This document shows, piece after piece, positions 55,319-64,000 of a DNA stretch of 64,000 nt (within the stretch, counting starts at the first letter, position 1; every line of letters begins with the position of its first letter). The stretch comes from Chalara sp. BL73 (Eukaryota > Ascomycota > Leotiomycetes > Helotiales). The position numbers were made by a program, and so were the translations under genes. The notes beneath the pieces were generated by a model. The model saw nothing but the letters and a program-made list of their open reading frames with translations, had not been told where the DNA came from and ran no database searches. Location: assembly GCA_918026815.1 (NCBI GenBank), contig CAKJVC010000107.1:1-64000 (forward strand), read 5' to 3'.

Positions 55319-55856
55319 TTAAGTCGTCGCATCTTTAGTCGGAGTAGGTCGAGAAGGAACCGCGCTCCCAGTCTCGCGGATGAGGTTATGTGGTGCGTAA
55401 GGATTGGTAGATCCGGAAGGAAATATCTGTCATATTGTAAATAAGTTGCATCCAGAGTATTTAGTTTGGCATAAAATATAGCAATACCTCGTCTTTAATT
55501 GGAAATCCGATGCCTTGAGTCTTGTGAAGCAGTATCCAGTCACTGACGCGTCGGTTGATGCAAGTAGTCATTTCAGATGTAATAGAGATCCTCTTTATCT
55601 TCTTGCCTTTGTACGCATTGATAGCAGCAACTGTATGACCTGGATCACCGTAGTCGAAGACAATATGCAAATACTTCTCGGTCATAAAAGCCCCGATGTG
55701 GGTAACTTTTTCGACTTCGAAGTGTTCCTGTGCACAGAGGTCTTTAATAGGCTGAGCCGCGATGGCGTCTTCTTTGTTGGAGCGTTTTGTCCGACATCAA
55801 ACCAGATACCGTCCAGCTTTGCTAAGCTTCTGCTCGGGCGTGCTCAGGGTGGCCAT
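55319..55856 (-). pseudogene. small unrecognised protein gene with an in-frame stop
   Basis: Exon 55,488-55,856 joins 55,319-55,426 through a 61-nt intron (GTATTG...CTAAAT...GACAG); the joint KDE-IFPSGSTNPYAP keeps frame and the 3' exon is fully open. A TGA at codon 20 breaks the first exon after MATLSTPEQKLSKAGRYLV. Either the gene is dead or the real start is the ATG at 55,685, giving about 101 aa (MTEKYLHIVFDYGDPGHTV...). No family recognised. Confidence 0.4.
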
Positions 55857-56108
55857 GGTGTAAATAAGAGTATATGTAGTAGAAACATGTGTTGGTAGCG
55901 AAAAGATTTCATTGTTTAGCAAAAACCCCGCTATTGTTCGTGCTGGGAGGATGCCAAGAATTCGGAACGGAATATTTTTATTCCTTCGACTAGGTTCCGC
56001 CAGCTCTACGCCGGCCTCCTAGCAACAATAGCAAACAACGGACTGCAACTTCACGTCTGCTCCAGCTTGCCCAACCATTTTGCATTCATTATTATTACAC
56101 GAAGCCCT

Positions 56109-57106
56109 ATGGTGAGTACGCAGCAATCAATACAGATAACACCCCCCGGTAGCTTCACGAGCCTACTACCGACTCCTCCTTCAACTGAGGAGAAGACCAC
56201 AACATCCATCTCTCACATTATTGCAGAAATTACACGGCGCAGAGACGGGCACGGCTTACCCGGTACCGAATCCTGGCTTAGATTCACGTTGGATGAATAC
56301 CAATACAGAGATCTGCTGCGCCAGCTCCGGAAAGACTCTCTTTGGAATTATTTTGAATACGAACTTCGGTGCTCTTTCATGTGCGATTTGGCTAATGTAA
56401 ATGGCAGACACGATTACTTTCCTTCAGCCAAATTATTCGTTATTCGGATGCCCGGACTATTGCACGAAAGCCTGGAGTCATACATCACCCAAGAGATCCT
56501 GCGCCAATTAAGCACAATTTCCCAAAGCGATAGTCCTTCAGCTGTATTTGCACGAGACATAGAAAATAATGCGTCTGCGGAAATCAGCTTTGCCGATACC
56601 GAATACGGCTCACATCAGCCAGACGCCTCATTTCAACATTTCGAGGCACAATATCCAGGTGTTATCCTTGAGCTCTAAATGACTACATTCTTGGGTCAGA
56701 CGCCGATATTCGCGCTGTAATTGGCATCGATGTAGATTACAGAAAAAGTAAGAAGGCATCTATTTCTGTCTGGCGCCCATATGTTGGCGTCAATGATGAT
56801 GGTGAAAAGAATTATCGGCCATGCAGACGGTTACAGACCAGGTATGCTTATCTATAAGACCTCGCACAACATGTTCTTGTTTAATACAGCTACTAGCTCT
56901 TCCGCGACGATGAAGGGAACTTCGTCCCTGACTCAGAAACTAAACTACAGCTCCAACTCGAAGACTTCGGTACTGAAGCCTTTGCCGCGAAATTTAGTTC
57001 AGACCGCGAAGACAGGTTCGCAGAGGAGGAGCAAAGGGTAGTAAAGAAGGCTATGAGGGAGGATGGTTCGTATAAGGCGAGATCTTCGGAAGCAGAGGCC
57101 GCATGA
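56109..57106 (+). pseudogene. broken member of a common fungal PD-(D/E)XK nuclease-like family
   Basis: The first frame (56,109-56,678) reads through HGLPGTESWLRFTLDEYQY and HQPDASFQHFEAQYPGVILE, where the family normally continues with EVSYSQ and a linker. Here a stop follows at once, and the next family block (NDYILGSDADIRAVIGIDV) resumes in another frame from 56,680, so roughly 40 bases including the second half of the putative nuclease motif are gone. A GTATGC...ACAG intron then leads to RDDEGNFVPDSETKLQLQL and the natural end near 57,106, with another stop near the joint. Family identity is from memory of fungal proteins; the nuclease role is inferred. Confidence 0.55.
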
Positions 57107-57165
57107 TTGATGGCTTATAACGTCCATCCCTGCGTGGCGAAAAACCCTGCGTAACGAAAAAAATG

Positions 57166-57882
57166 ATAGGTACTTTGACTTAAAGTATCTTAAAATCTGT
57201 GCACACCCGAATATCTCCTATAATTTTTTATAAGTTATGTTCCGTAGCCACCCCCAGACACCCTAAACCCCTCCCACTTGAAAATCACGTTCGCATCGTC
57301 GCCCTTACGCCTGATTTGCAAAGAGTCTCCTATTATAGCGTAATAGAGTTCCTCCACCACAGCTCTACCGCCGAGCTTATACTATCCCTAATACTTATAA
57401 AGGGGTCTTATTTAAGCTCTAATGCCTTACTACTATGCAGGAAATCATCATTAGCCTTGTGGCTGCTGTGGCGTGTAAATTCAGGTAAGGTTGCTACGCG
57501 GGTCAGTACCTCGAGTCGAAGCGACTAACGATATTTGGGTTAGAGCAAAACGACCCCGCACGTTCCATAATTTACGCTGTAATTTAATTTATAAAGCCTT
57601 AGGCACAAGGCCAACAGTGGCTAGAGGTACTGTGGTGCCTGGTGCCACCTGGTACGCCACATCCAGCTTAGTAATAACTTTAATGCCTGACGTAGTTGGT
57701 CCAGGCACAAAAACCGCAAATAAAATCTTCAATATAACGATCTAGAAGATTCTAGAAACCGAGTGGCAATTATCAATTACTATAAAGTCACGCGCTCCCC
57801 TTGAACCCTCTATAAAATAGAGATAAAAAGAAAAAGAGATATAATATAAAGACTACAATACCAGGCTTGCTATGTACTAATT
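57166..57882. other. 3' flank of the receptor gene, no gene seen
   Basis: Moderately AT-rich. A 109-codon plus-strand frame (57,199-57,528) has no recognisable feature and is probably chance. Confidence 0.45.
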
Positions 57883-60800
57883 TTATACTATAAGCTTTAG
57901 CCCTTGTCTGAACTGAAGAAATGAAAGTCTCCCTGATGAATGTCCTAAAACGACAATTTGATCCCAAGTAGCTCCACACGTAGATCGGTAATCGGGAGGC
58001 AGCCAGAGAATATTCGCTTTACCTTCTATTACCCAATAATCAGATACACGTAAAGTAGGTAGTAGATTACCGTCAGGGGAGAAGGCCACAGACCTGACCC
58101 ATTCTGAGTGGCCTTCGAGCGTCTGCAGCGCTTTTCCTGTCGCGGCGTCCCAGAGCCGCACCGTTTTATCGCCCGATCCAGAGACTACTAGCTTGCCGTC
58201 GGGTGAGAAGGCCACAGACCTGACCCAGTCTGAGTGGCCTTCGAGCGTCTGCAGCGCTTTTCCTGTCGCGGCGTCCCAGAGCCGCACCGTTTTATCGCTC
58301 GATCCAGAGACCACTAGCTTGCCGTCGGGTGAGAAGGCCACAGAACTGACCCATTCTGAGTGGCCTTCGAGCGTCTGCAGCGCTTTTCCTGTCGCGGCGT
58401 CCCAGAGCCGCACCGTTTTATCGTCCGATCCAGAGACCACTTGCTTGCCGTCGGGTGAGAAGGCCACAGAACTGACCCATTCTGAGTGGCCTTCGAGCGT
58501 CTGCAGCGCTTTTCCTGTCGCGGCGTCCCAGAGCCGCACCGTCTTATCGCCCGATCCAGAGACCACTAGCTTGCCGTCGGGTGAGAAGGCCACAGAACTG
58601 ACCCAGTCTGAGTGGCCTTCGAGCGTCTGCAGCGCTTTTCCTGTCGCGGCGTCCCAGAGCTGCACCGTCTTATCGTCCGATCCAGAGACCACTTGCTTGC
58701 CGTCGGGTGAGAAGGCCACAGACCTGACCCATTCTGAGTGGCCTTCGAGCGTCTGCAGCGCTTTTCCTGTCGCGGCGTCCCAGAGCCGCACCGTTTTATC
58801 GCCCGATCCAGAGACTACTAGCTTGCCGTCGGGTGAGAAGGCCACAGACCTGACCCAGTCTGAGTGGCCTTCGAGCGTCTGCAGCGCTTTTCCTGTCGCG
58901 GCGTCCCAGAGCCGCACCGTCTTATCGCCCGATCCAGAGACCACTAGCTTGCCGTCGGGTGAGAAGGCCACAGAACTGACCCATTCTGAGTGGCCTTCGA
59001 GCGTCTGCAGCGCTTTTCCTGTCGCGGCGTCCCAGAGCCGCACCGTTTTATCGTCCGATCCAGAGACCACTTGCTTGCCGTCGGGTGAGAAGGCCACAGA
59101 CCTGACCCATTCTGAGTGGCCTTCGAGCGTCTGCAGCGCTTTTCCTGTCGCGGCGTCCCAGAGCCGCACCGTCTTATCGCCCGATCCAGAGACCACTAGT
59201 TTGCCGTCGGGTGAGAAGGCCACAGAACTGACCCAGTCTGAGTGGCCTTCGAGCGTCTGCAGCGCTTTTCCTGTCGCGGCGTCCCAGAGCCGCACCGTTT
59301 TATCGCCCGATCCAGAGACCACTAGCTTGCCGTCGGGTGAGAAGGCCACAGAACTGACCCATTCTGAGTGGCCTTCGAGCGTCTGCAGCGCTTTTCCTGT
59401 CGCGGCGTCCCAGAGCCGCACCGTCTTATCGCCCGATCCAGAGACCACTAGCTTGCCGTCGGGTGAGAAGGCCACAGAACTGACCCATTCTGAGTGGCCT
59501 TCGAGCGTCTGCAGCGCTTTTCCTGTCGCGGCGTCCCAGAGCCGCACCGTCTTATCGCCCGATCCAGAGACTACTTGCTTGCCGTCGGGTGAGAAGGCCA
59601 CAGAACTGACCCAGTCTGAGTGGCCTTCGAGCGTCTGCAGCGCTTTTCCTGTCGCGGCGTCCCAGAGCCGCACCGTTTTATCGCCCGATCCAGAGACTAC
59701 TTGCTTGCCGTCGGGTGAGAAGGCCACAGAACTGACCGAGTTAGAGTGGCCCTCGAGCGTCTGCAGCGCAGCATTCCAATGTGCTTGCACTCTTGGTTTT
59801 AACTTAATCCAATGTAGGATACGATCCCCAAATCGCCTTCGAATAATGCTTCGTTTCAACTGAATCCAATGTGGGATACAATCCTTAAATCGCCTTCGAA
59901 CAATACTATTCTCTGGGGCAAAGAGCAGAGCCGCACAGTATAATTGAAGAGGTGCTTGTTCAATCACTGATCGGTTATATAAGGCAAATCGCTTTGCATC
60001 ATGGATAAATGCGTACATATCCGGGCTTTCATTAACCTAAGGATAAGTTAATTAGACTCTTATAAATAATAGATAGATAGTTACTAGGACGTGAGCCTCT
60101 AGGGACAATATTGCTTGAATCCCTTCTGACGTCTTGCCCATCCACCCAAGTGCCTCAAGCCAGTGTAGTAGATGAGCCTGCAGAAATCGGTGGGCGTCAT
60201 TGCCGTCGTAAGCCTGAGAACCACTCCTTTGTAGATGCTGAACCCAGTAGAGGCATGCGTATTGAACTTCGGGCGGAAGGCATTTCTGAACATGACTGCT
60301 CTCAACTTGGCTAGCTTGATAACCAGGAGCATGTAATTCGCAAACATCTTTCTTAAGTGCCCGGGACATTAGTTGTATACAGCCAGCAGCTAATGTATGA
60401 TGTGCTTGCTTCTCATCTACCCAGAAATCTCCACATCTATCTTTACTAAGGAGGAAGTCTCGAAATGAAGGGTGGTGTAGGCGGAGTAAGTGAGTTGGAT
60501 CCTTAGGAATATCAAGGATCGCATGAAGATCCTCAAGTGCCTGGTTGATGTCCTCCTTTTGGAGATGTAATATCTTGCTCAATGAAAGGGTAGAAAGAGG
60601 TGAGAGTAAGGTTACTATACTTCCAAGAGTGTATTTCAACATTCTGCCTAGCTCTTCCTTTTCTTTGTCTGTATAGTTTGAAGAGATAGAGTGCCTGAGG
60701 ACAGTAATATAGATCTCGCTGAGGTGCTTCTCTGGTGCCGTAGTAGCGCGGCTGCTGCTCTTAAGTATCGTATCTAGTCTACTATGTGCGAATCGCTTCC

Positions 60801-62463
60801 CTTCACGGATAAACCGACATGCTGTTGCCGCCCAGATAAATAGACCACTAGCATAGAGAACCAGCTGTCTTACAGCCACTTCGCCTGGCCAGTCTGCTCC
60901 AAGACTCCACTCCTGCCTGATTGTCCCTAGATTGTATTCCAGGAATAAAGAGATGTCATGGTTGACAATCGTAGGTGGTACGTTGTGGAGTATGAAGTCC
61001 CGGTGCTCAGCTTGTGGGATACGGTGTATGCCGTGTCGGATTGGAATTTCGGGTCTACTCGTCAGAAAGACTCGAAGTCGTACCGTCTTTAGTGATCGAG
61101 CCTCAGCTAAGAGCTCTAGGATGATCCGGACATTGTTATCACCCTCACACTCATCGAGTGCATCAACAACAAAAACGTAAGACTGGTGGGATCTCTCTAG
61201 CCTTGATAGGGGACCGAGAACAAGCTGGCGCCACTGGTCGACGAGGGACAGAGTCGTAATATCACTCCGCTCTCTCACAGCATCATGGACATGGGTTTGA
61301 AGAGATGGTATACTGTTTGCGAGCTGCACGGCAAGACTTGTGAAGAACTTGCCAGCATGGCTCACATCCCCGCCACCCTTGGAGAAGAAGAAGCTGGCTC
61401 CAAGACGCTTCTGCTCATTGTATCTGCGGGCGACGGTGCGGGAGATTGTGGACTTTCCTGTCCCAGCTAGGCCGTTCAGCCAGAAGATGCATTGCTCACC
61501 CTGTCCATCTTTTCCATCAGCCCAGTCATATATCCGTTGTAGGAGGTCGACGCGTGTGTCAGGGAGGCAGGCAGGTTCGTGTTGGCGGTTGTATGAGTTG
61601 AAGGGCGCCTCAACAGCATACGGTAGGTGACGAAGTAGGTCATTCTCAGGGCCTGGGCTGCTAGTTAGCGCTAGCCTGAACAGATGTGTCAGGCATCAAT
61701 CGTAGGGATAGGACTTGCCCTTTAAAGGAGTGTCGATCTCCTTCCAGAGCCGTCTAAATGCGTTTTCTCTCCCTTCGCCATAAAGGGACGGCATTTGGAC
61801 ATTGAAAATGCCCAGAAGCGAGTATGCCTTGTCTTCTTCGCGTGTGGTGTTGCGGTCTTTTGCCCAAAGAAGTCGCTCGTCAATACTGAAACTTGAGAGA
61901 AGACCACCTTGAAGAGCTTTGACAGGAATTCCTGTTGCTTCATGAATGTGTCGCTCTAGCGATCTCTTATCACCCAAATGTTCCCAATCTTTAGAATAAA
62001 AGTCAACGGATGCTGGAGCAAGAAGCTCTTGAAGAGTCCAACCCCGGGTAAACCATTTGCTTTTCCGGAAGGTCGATTCCCAGAAGATTTGGGTAGACTC
62101 GCCGTTGGCGTCCAAGGGAGGTCGAGAAACATCCGCGAGATATACGTAGCATTTGACCGCATTATGGTACCAACGAAACATGGAGATAATAGCTTCTGAT
62201 AACACGGCACTGCTTGATTTATCAATGCAACAACTATCCACCCAAAAGTATCCCAAGCCATCACGTCTAGCCTGTTCTCCGCAAAACCATATCTTGTCAT
62301 AGCCAGCCTTGTTCCTCCCAGTACCATCCATTAAGTCTTTAAAAGTAACCTCTTCCGAATCCGCTCCCCATGTGTGCGAAAGGATAGCATAGTCGGGGAT
62401 GTTGTCGATGATATCCTTGGTAAGGGTGAACTCGTCGTCGTTTTTGCGTTCCAAAAGACGCAT
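57883..62463 (-). CDS. NOD-like receptor: HET - NACHT - WD40 (HNWD type)
   Basis: Three exons (61,715-62,463; 60,085-61,657; 57,883-60,036) give 1,491 aa. The 57-nt intron 1 (GTCCTA...GCTAAC...GCAG) has a weak donor; the 48-nt intron 2 (GTAACT...CTAAT...TTAG) is typical; both keep frame. The HET domain (residues 1-200) has YAILSHTWG, YFWVDSCCIDK and FTRGWTLQELLAP. The NACHT has P-loop GLAGTGKST at 312 and Walker B YVFVVDALDEC near 409-419. After a linker (DAKRFALYNRSVIEQAPLQLY) come 13 full 42-residue WD40 units and a divergent last one, then the usual C-terminal WLPPDYR segment. In Podospora, proteins of this design trigger incompatibility-type cell death when the WD40 face recognises a partner. 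The gene looks functional. Confidence 0.9.
58132..59769 (-). repeat. 13 tandem 126-bp WD40-coding units
   Basis: Exactly 13 x 126 bp followed by a partial unit. Consensus TLEGHS.WV.SVAFSPDGK; units differ almost only at D/E/N before WV, S/R after it, Q/L after GK, and S(G/D/S)DKTV(R/Q). Many units are otherwise identical at DNA level. Confidence 0.95.
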
Positions 62464-63264
62464 TATTGGGCCTGGATTTGAGGCGCCGAAAGGAAAGAGG
62501 ATTATCAGTGAATTTTGCGTCGCCGAATCGGCATATATGCGAAGTTGTTTTCGAGTTGGGAGAGGATGTTGGATTGAAGGCTGGCGGTTATATCGACTCA
62601 GCTGAACGCAGCCTCGCGGGAATGGTGGCGTCGTTGTTCATCGCCGCAAGCGTGCGCACAAAGCCAGCCAAGTGCTAGGGATTCGCTGCAGAAGCGTGGT
62701 TGGGCCATAACTTGTTGTCGCTGACATGTACAGTATCGCAACGAGTGGTAGAAGCCGTACTTATGCTGCACGTGAAATTCTGCCCTGTCGCCCAGAGAAG
62801 CTAGATCGCGTCAGCCACAGACCTTAACAGCCACAAGTGGCAAATAATAAAATACGACTAGCGTGGCTGTAAATACAATATTAGGTAAGGGCGATAAATC
62901 CTTCCTCGCTTATTAAGATGCTTGGCATTTCGTGTACCTCCCACTTTTGTCCGGATAAATCCGGCAGGCAGGTTTCCTTGATCTTTGCGTCTTCAAACCT
63001 TAGAGCTATATTTGAACTTAATAGAAGCTTTATGCTATGGCCCCGAATTTCGGGGACAGGTTAATAGTCATGATAAAGCAAGGGGTAATAGCTATAGCAG
63101 CTTTTGACGCTCTCAACAGGACGATCGACAGCATAGCTAAACTATAGTATTTTTCTGACTGCAAGTCGAGCTCTTGTAGAGAAATAGCTAAAGAACAATA
63201 GCAAACTGATTATAACTTTATATATTTACGTGGTGGAGATTTAAGACCCCTAAACCATGAAGTT
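62464..63264. other. upstream region of the HNWD gene, no gene seen
   Basis: Average to AT-rich sequence that should contain the HNWD promoter. No clear TATA box. A short palindrome TCCGGATAAATCCGG occurs near 62,951. Confidence 0.45.
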
Positions 63265-63607
63265 TTTTCGGCACACAGGGTTTTTCGGCACGCAGGGATG
63301 GACGTTAGACCTCATACTTTTGTAACCAATGAGTAAAAAGACGGGAGCCATATATGGATTAATCATCAACATTCTCGCACTCATGTCTATTTATATTCAG
63401 AAACGGTGAATAAACTTAACCAAAATTTCCCCTCCCTTTAACACCTGTGTGCCGAGAGCGTTCGTGCGAAGCACGCTATTCGGCTCGCCCAATGAGCTGC
63501 GCTTCTTCCAAGCTGCTGGAAATTGGGCCCAAATAAGTAACAGCATCATAATTAAGACCCAAAAGTTTATTGGTAATGAAAAAGGATAAGATTAAGGTCT
63601 ATATATC

Positions 63608-64000
63608 TCACAGCCACCATTCGCCTTCATTTTCTCTAGCCAATCTCCAACTAGTAACCCATTTCCATCCAGTTTCGTCCGCCGTCTGTATGTTGATCAG
63701 TCTAACAGGTATATCGCGCTTTCGTAAAACACGATAGGCTGGACTTCCGTTACCGAATTTCAATTGAAGAGAGCAAATGTTTTCGATACACTTCTTCCTT
63801 TTCATAGGCATGCCAGTAACTCCGCCTATTTTGTCCGATCCAATTTTGGTAAGGCTTTCGTCATTATAATATAGCACGACTGTCTTTAACTTTTGTTCGT
63901 AGCAACGAAAAAGTCTTTTAGGGCTCTTGACCTCAATCCATTCTGAGCATTGGACGGCATCGCGAATATTAAGGACGATGTTGGAATTTTTGAAACGAAC
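63608..64000 (-). CDS. 3' part of an unrecognised gene, runs off the window
   Basis: The minus-strand frame is open from the window edge (64,000) to the stop at 63,608, about 130 codons, through VRFKNSNIVLNIRDAVQCSE and ending RENEGEWWL. It looks like real coding sequence (no low complexity, balanced residues), but I recognise no family. The start lies outside the window. Confidence 0.5.
   Translation of the reverse strand, partial: VRFKNSNIVLNIRDAVQCSEWIEVKSPKRLFRCYEQKLKTVVLYYNDESLTKIGSDKIGGVTGMPMKRKKCIENICSLQLKFGNGSPAYRVLRKRDIPVRLINIQTADETGWKWVTSWRLARENEGEWWL

Larger units (their letters stand above)
57120..63305. mobile_element. candidate TIR-bounded element carrying the HET-NACHT-WD40 gene
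   Basis: The left end ACGTCCATCCCTGCGTGGCG (57,120) and the inverted right end ACGTCCATCCCTGCGTGCCG (read from 63,305 on the minus strand) agree over about 40 bp, including GAAAAACCCTG. Both are flanked by TA (57,118-57,119 and 63,306-63,307). The two share an A at position 7 where the MITE at 40,155 has G, which supports their being a pair. No transposase is visible inside, so the 6.2-kb unit would be non-autonomous. Two unrelated solo ends are the alternative. Confidence 0.45.

Noticed and set aside
58193..59863. A 556-codon open frame on the plus strand, antisense to the WD40 array
   Set aside because: The repeat unit is 126 bp, a multiple of three, so one antisense frame without stops stays open across all units. 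It has no domain and no promoter.
57883..62463. Reading the HET, NACHT and WD40 parts as three separate genes
   Set aside because: Both gaps contain introns with branch and acceptor signals that restore one frame, and the domain order matches the known HNWD architecture.
1..64000. tRNA or rRNA genes
   Set aside because: I looked for tRNA T-loop (GGTTCGAATCC-like) and rRNA landmarks and found none that fold convincingly by eye; a dedicated tRNA scan was not possible.

Overview
This window is the left end of a chromosome of a filamentous ascomycete, most likely Pezizomycotina. It opens with about 19 copies of the telomeric unit CCCTAA and is followed by long AT-rich blocks in which old genes carry C-to-T type stop codons (for example TGG to TAG), the footprint of repeat-induced point mutation (RIP). 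Genes farther in have short introns of about 47-148 nt with GT...CTRAY...AG signals, TATA boxes and CT-rich leaders, as in filamentous fungi. I could not settle the class or species.

Layout. 1-700: telomere, degenerate telomere-like 12-mers, G-rich repeats and a 15-bp AT-rich array. 700-8,300: AT-rich block holding a decayed telomere-linked RecQ helicase gene, read toward the telomere. 8,300-12,300: less AT-rich strip with three palindromic or foldback elements and a small spliced Cys-rich (metallothionein-like) gene. 12,300-20,900: second AT-rich block with a decayed DUF6589-type gene, a second decayed helicase and several repeat arrays. 20,900-24,700: LTR-like segment, a three-exon Myb-like gene and a TPR fragment. 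24,700-30,650: a nearly intact Tad-like LINE retrotransposon on the minus strand. 31,106-35,285: a two-exon NOD-like receptor (NLR) with PNP_UDP, NB-ARC and 13 TPR repeats. 36,500-57,100: a run of mostly single-copy accessory genes: a 773-aa Pro/Gln/Asn-repeat protein, a cupredoxin, a Ulp1-like protease, several coiled-coil proteins, a pseudokinase divergent from a RING/patatin phospholipase, an F-box-like protein and broken genes. 57,120-63,305: a HET-NACHT-WD40 receptor (three exons, 1,491 aa) with 13 near-identical WD40 repeats, bracketed by matching terminal inverted repeats with TA flanks. 63,608-64,000: the 3' part of a gene that runs off the window.

How it fits together. Two complete NLR genes with highly homogenised 126-bp repeat units, a patatin with intact catalytic residues (a class of effector found in fungal NLR systems) and a divergent pseudokinase suggest a subtelomeric allorecognition/innate-immunity neighbourhood built amid transposons. 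The most notable new possibilities are that the HET-NACHT-WD40 gene sits inside a TA-flanked inverted-repeat element, and that the pseudokinase and RING/patatin genes form a functional pair. Both are inferences from sequence layout. Splice models were built by hand by matching reading frame and splice signals; all total lengths are multiples of three.
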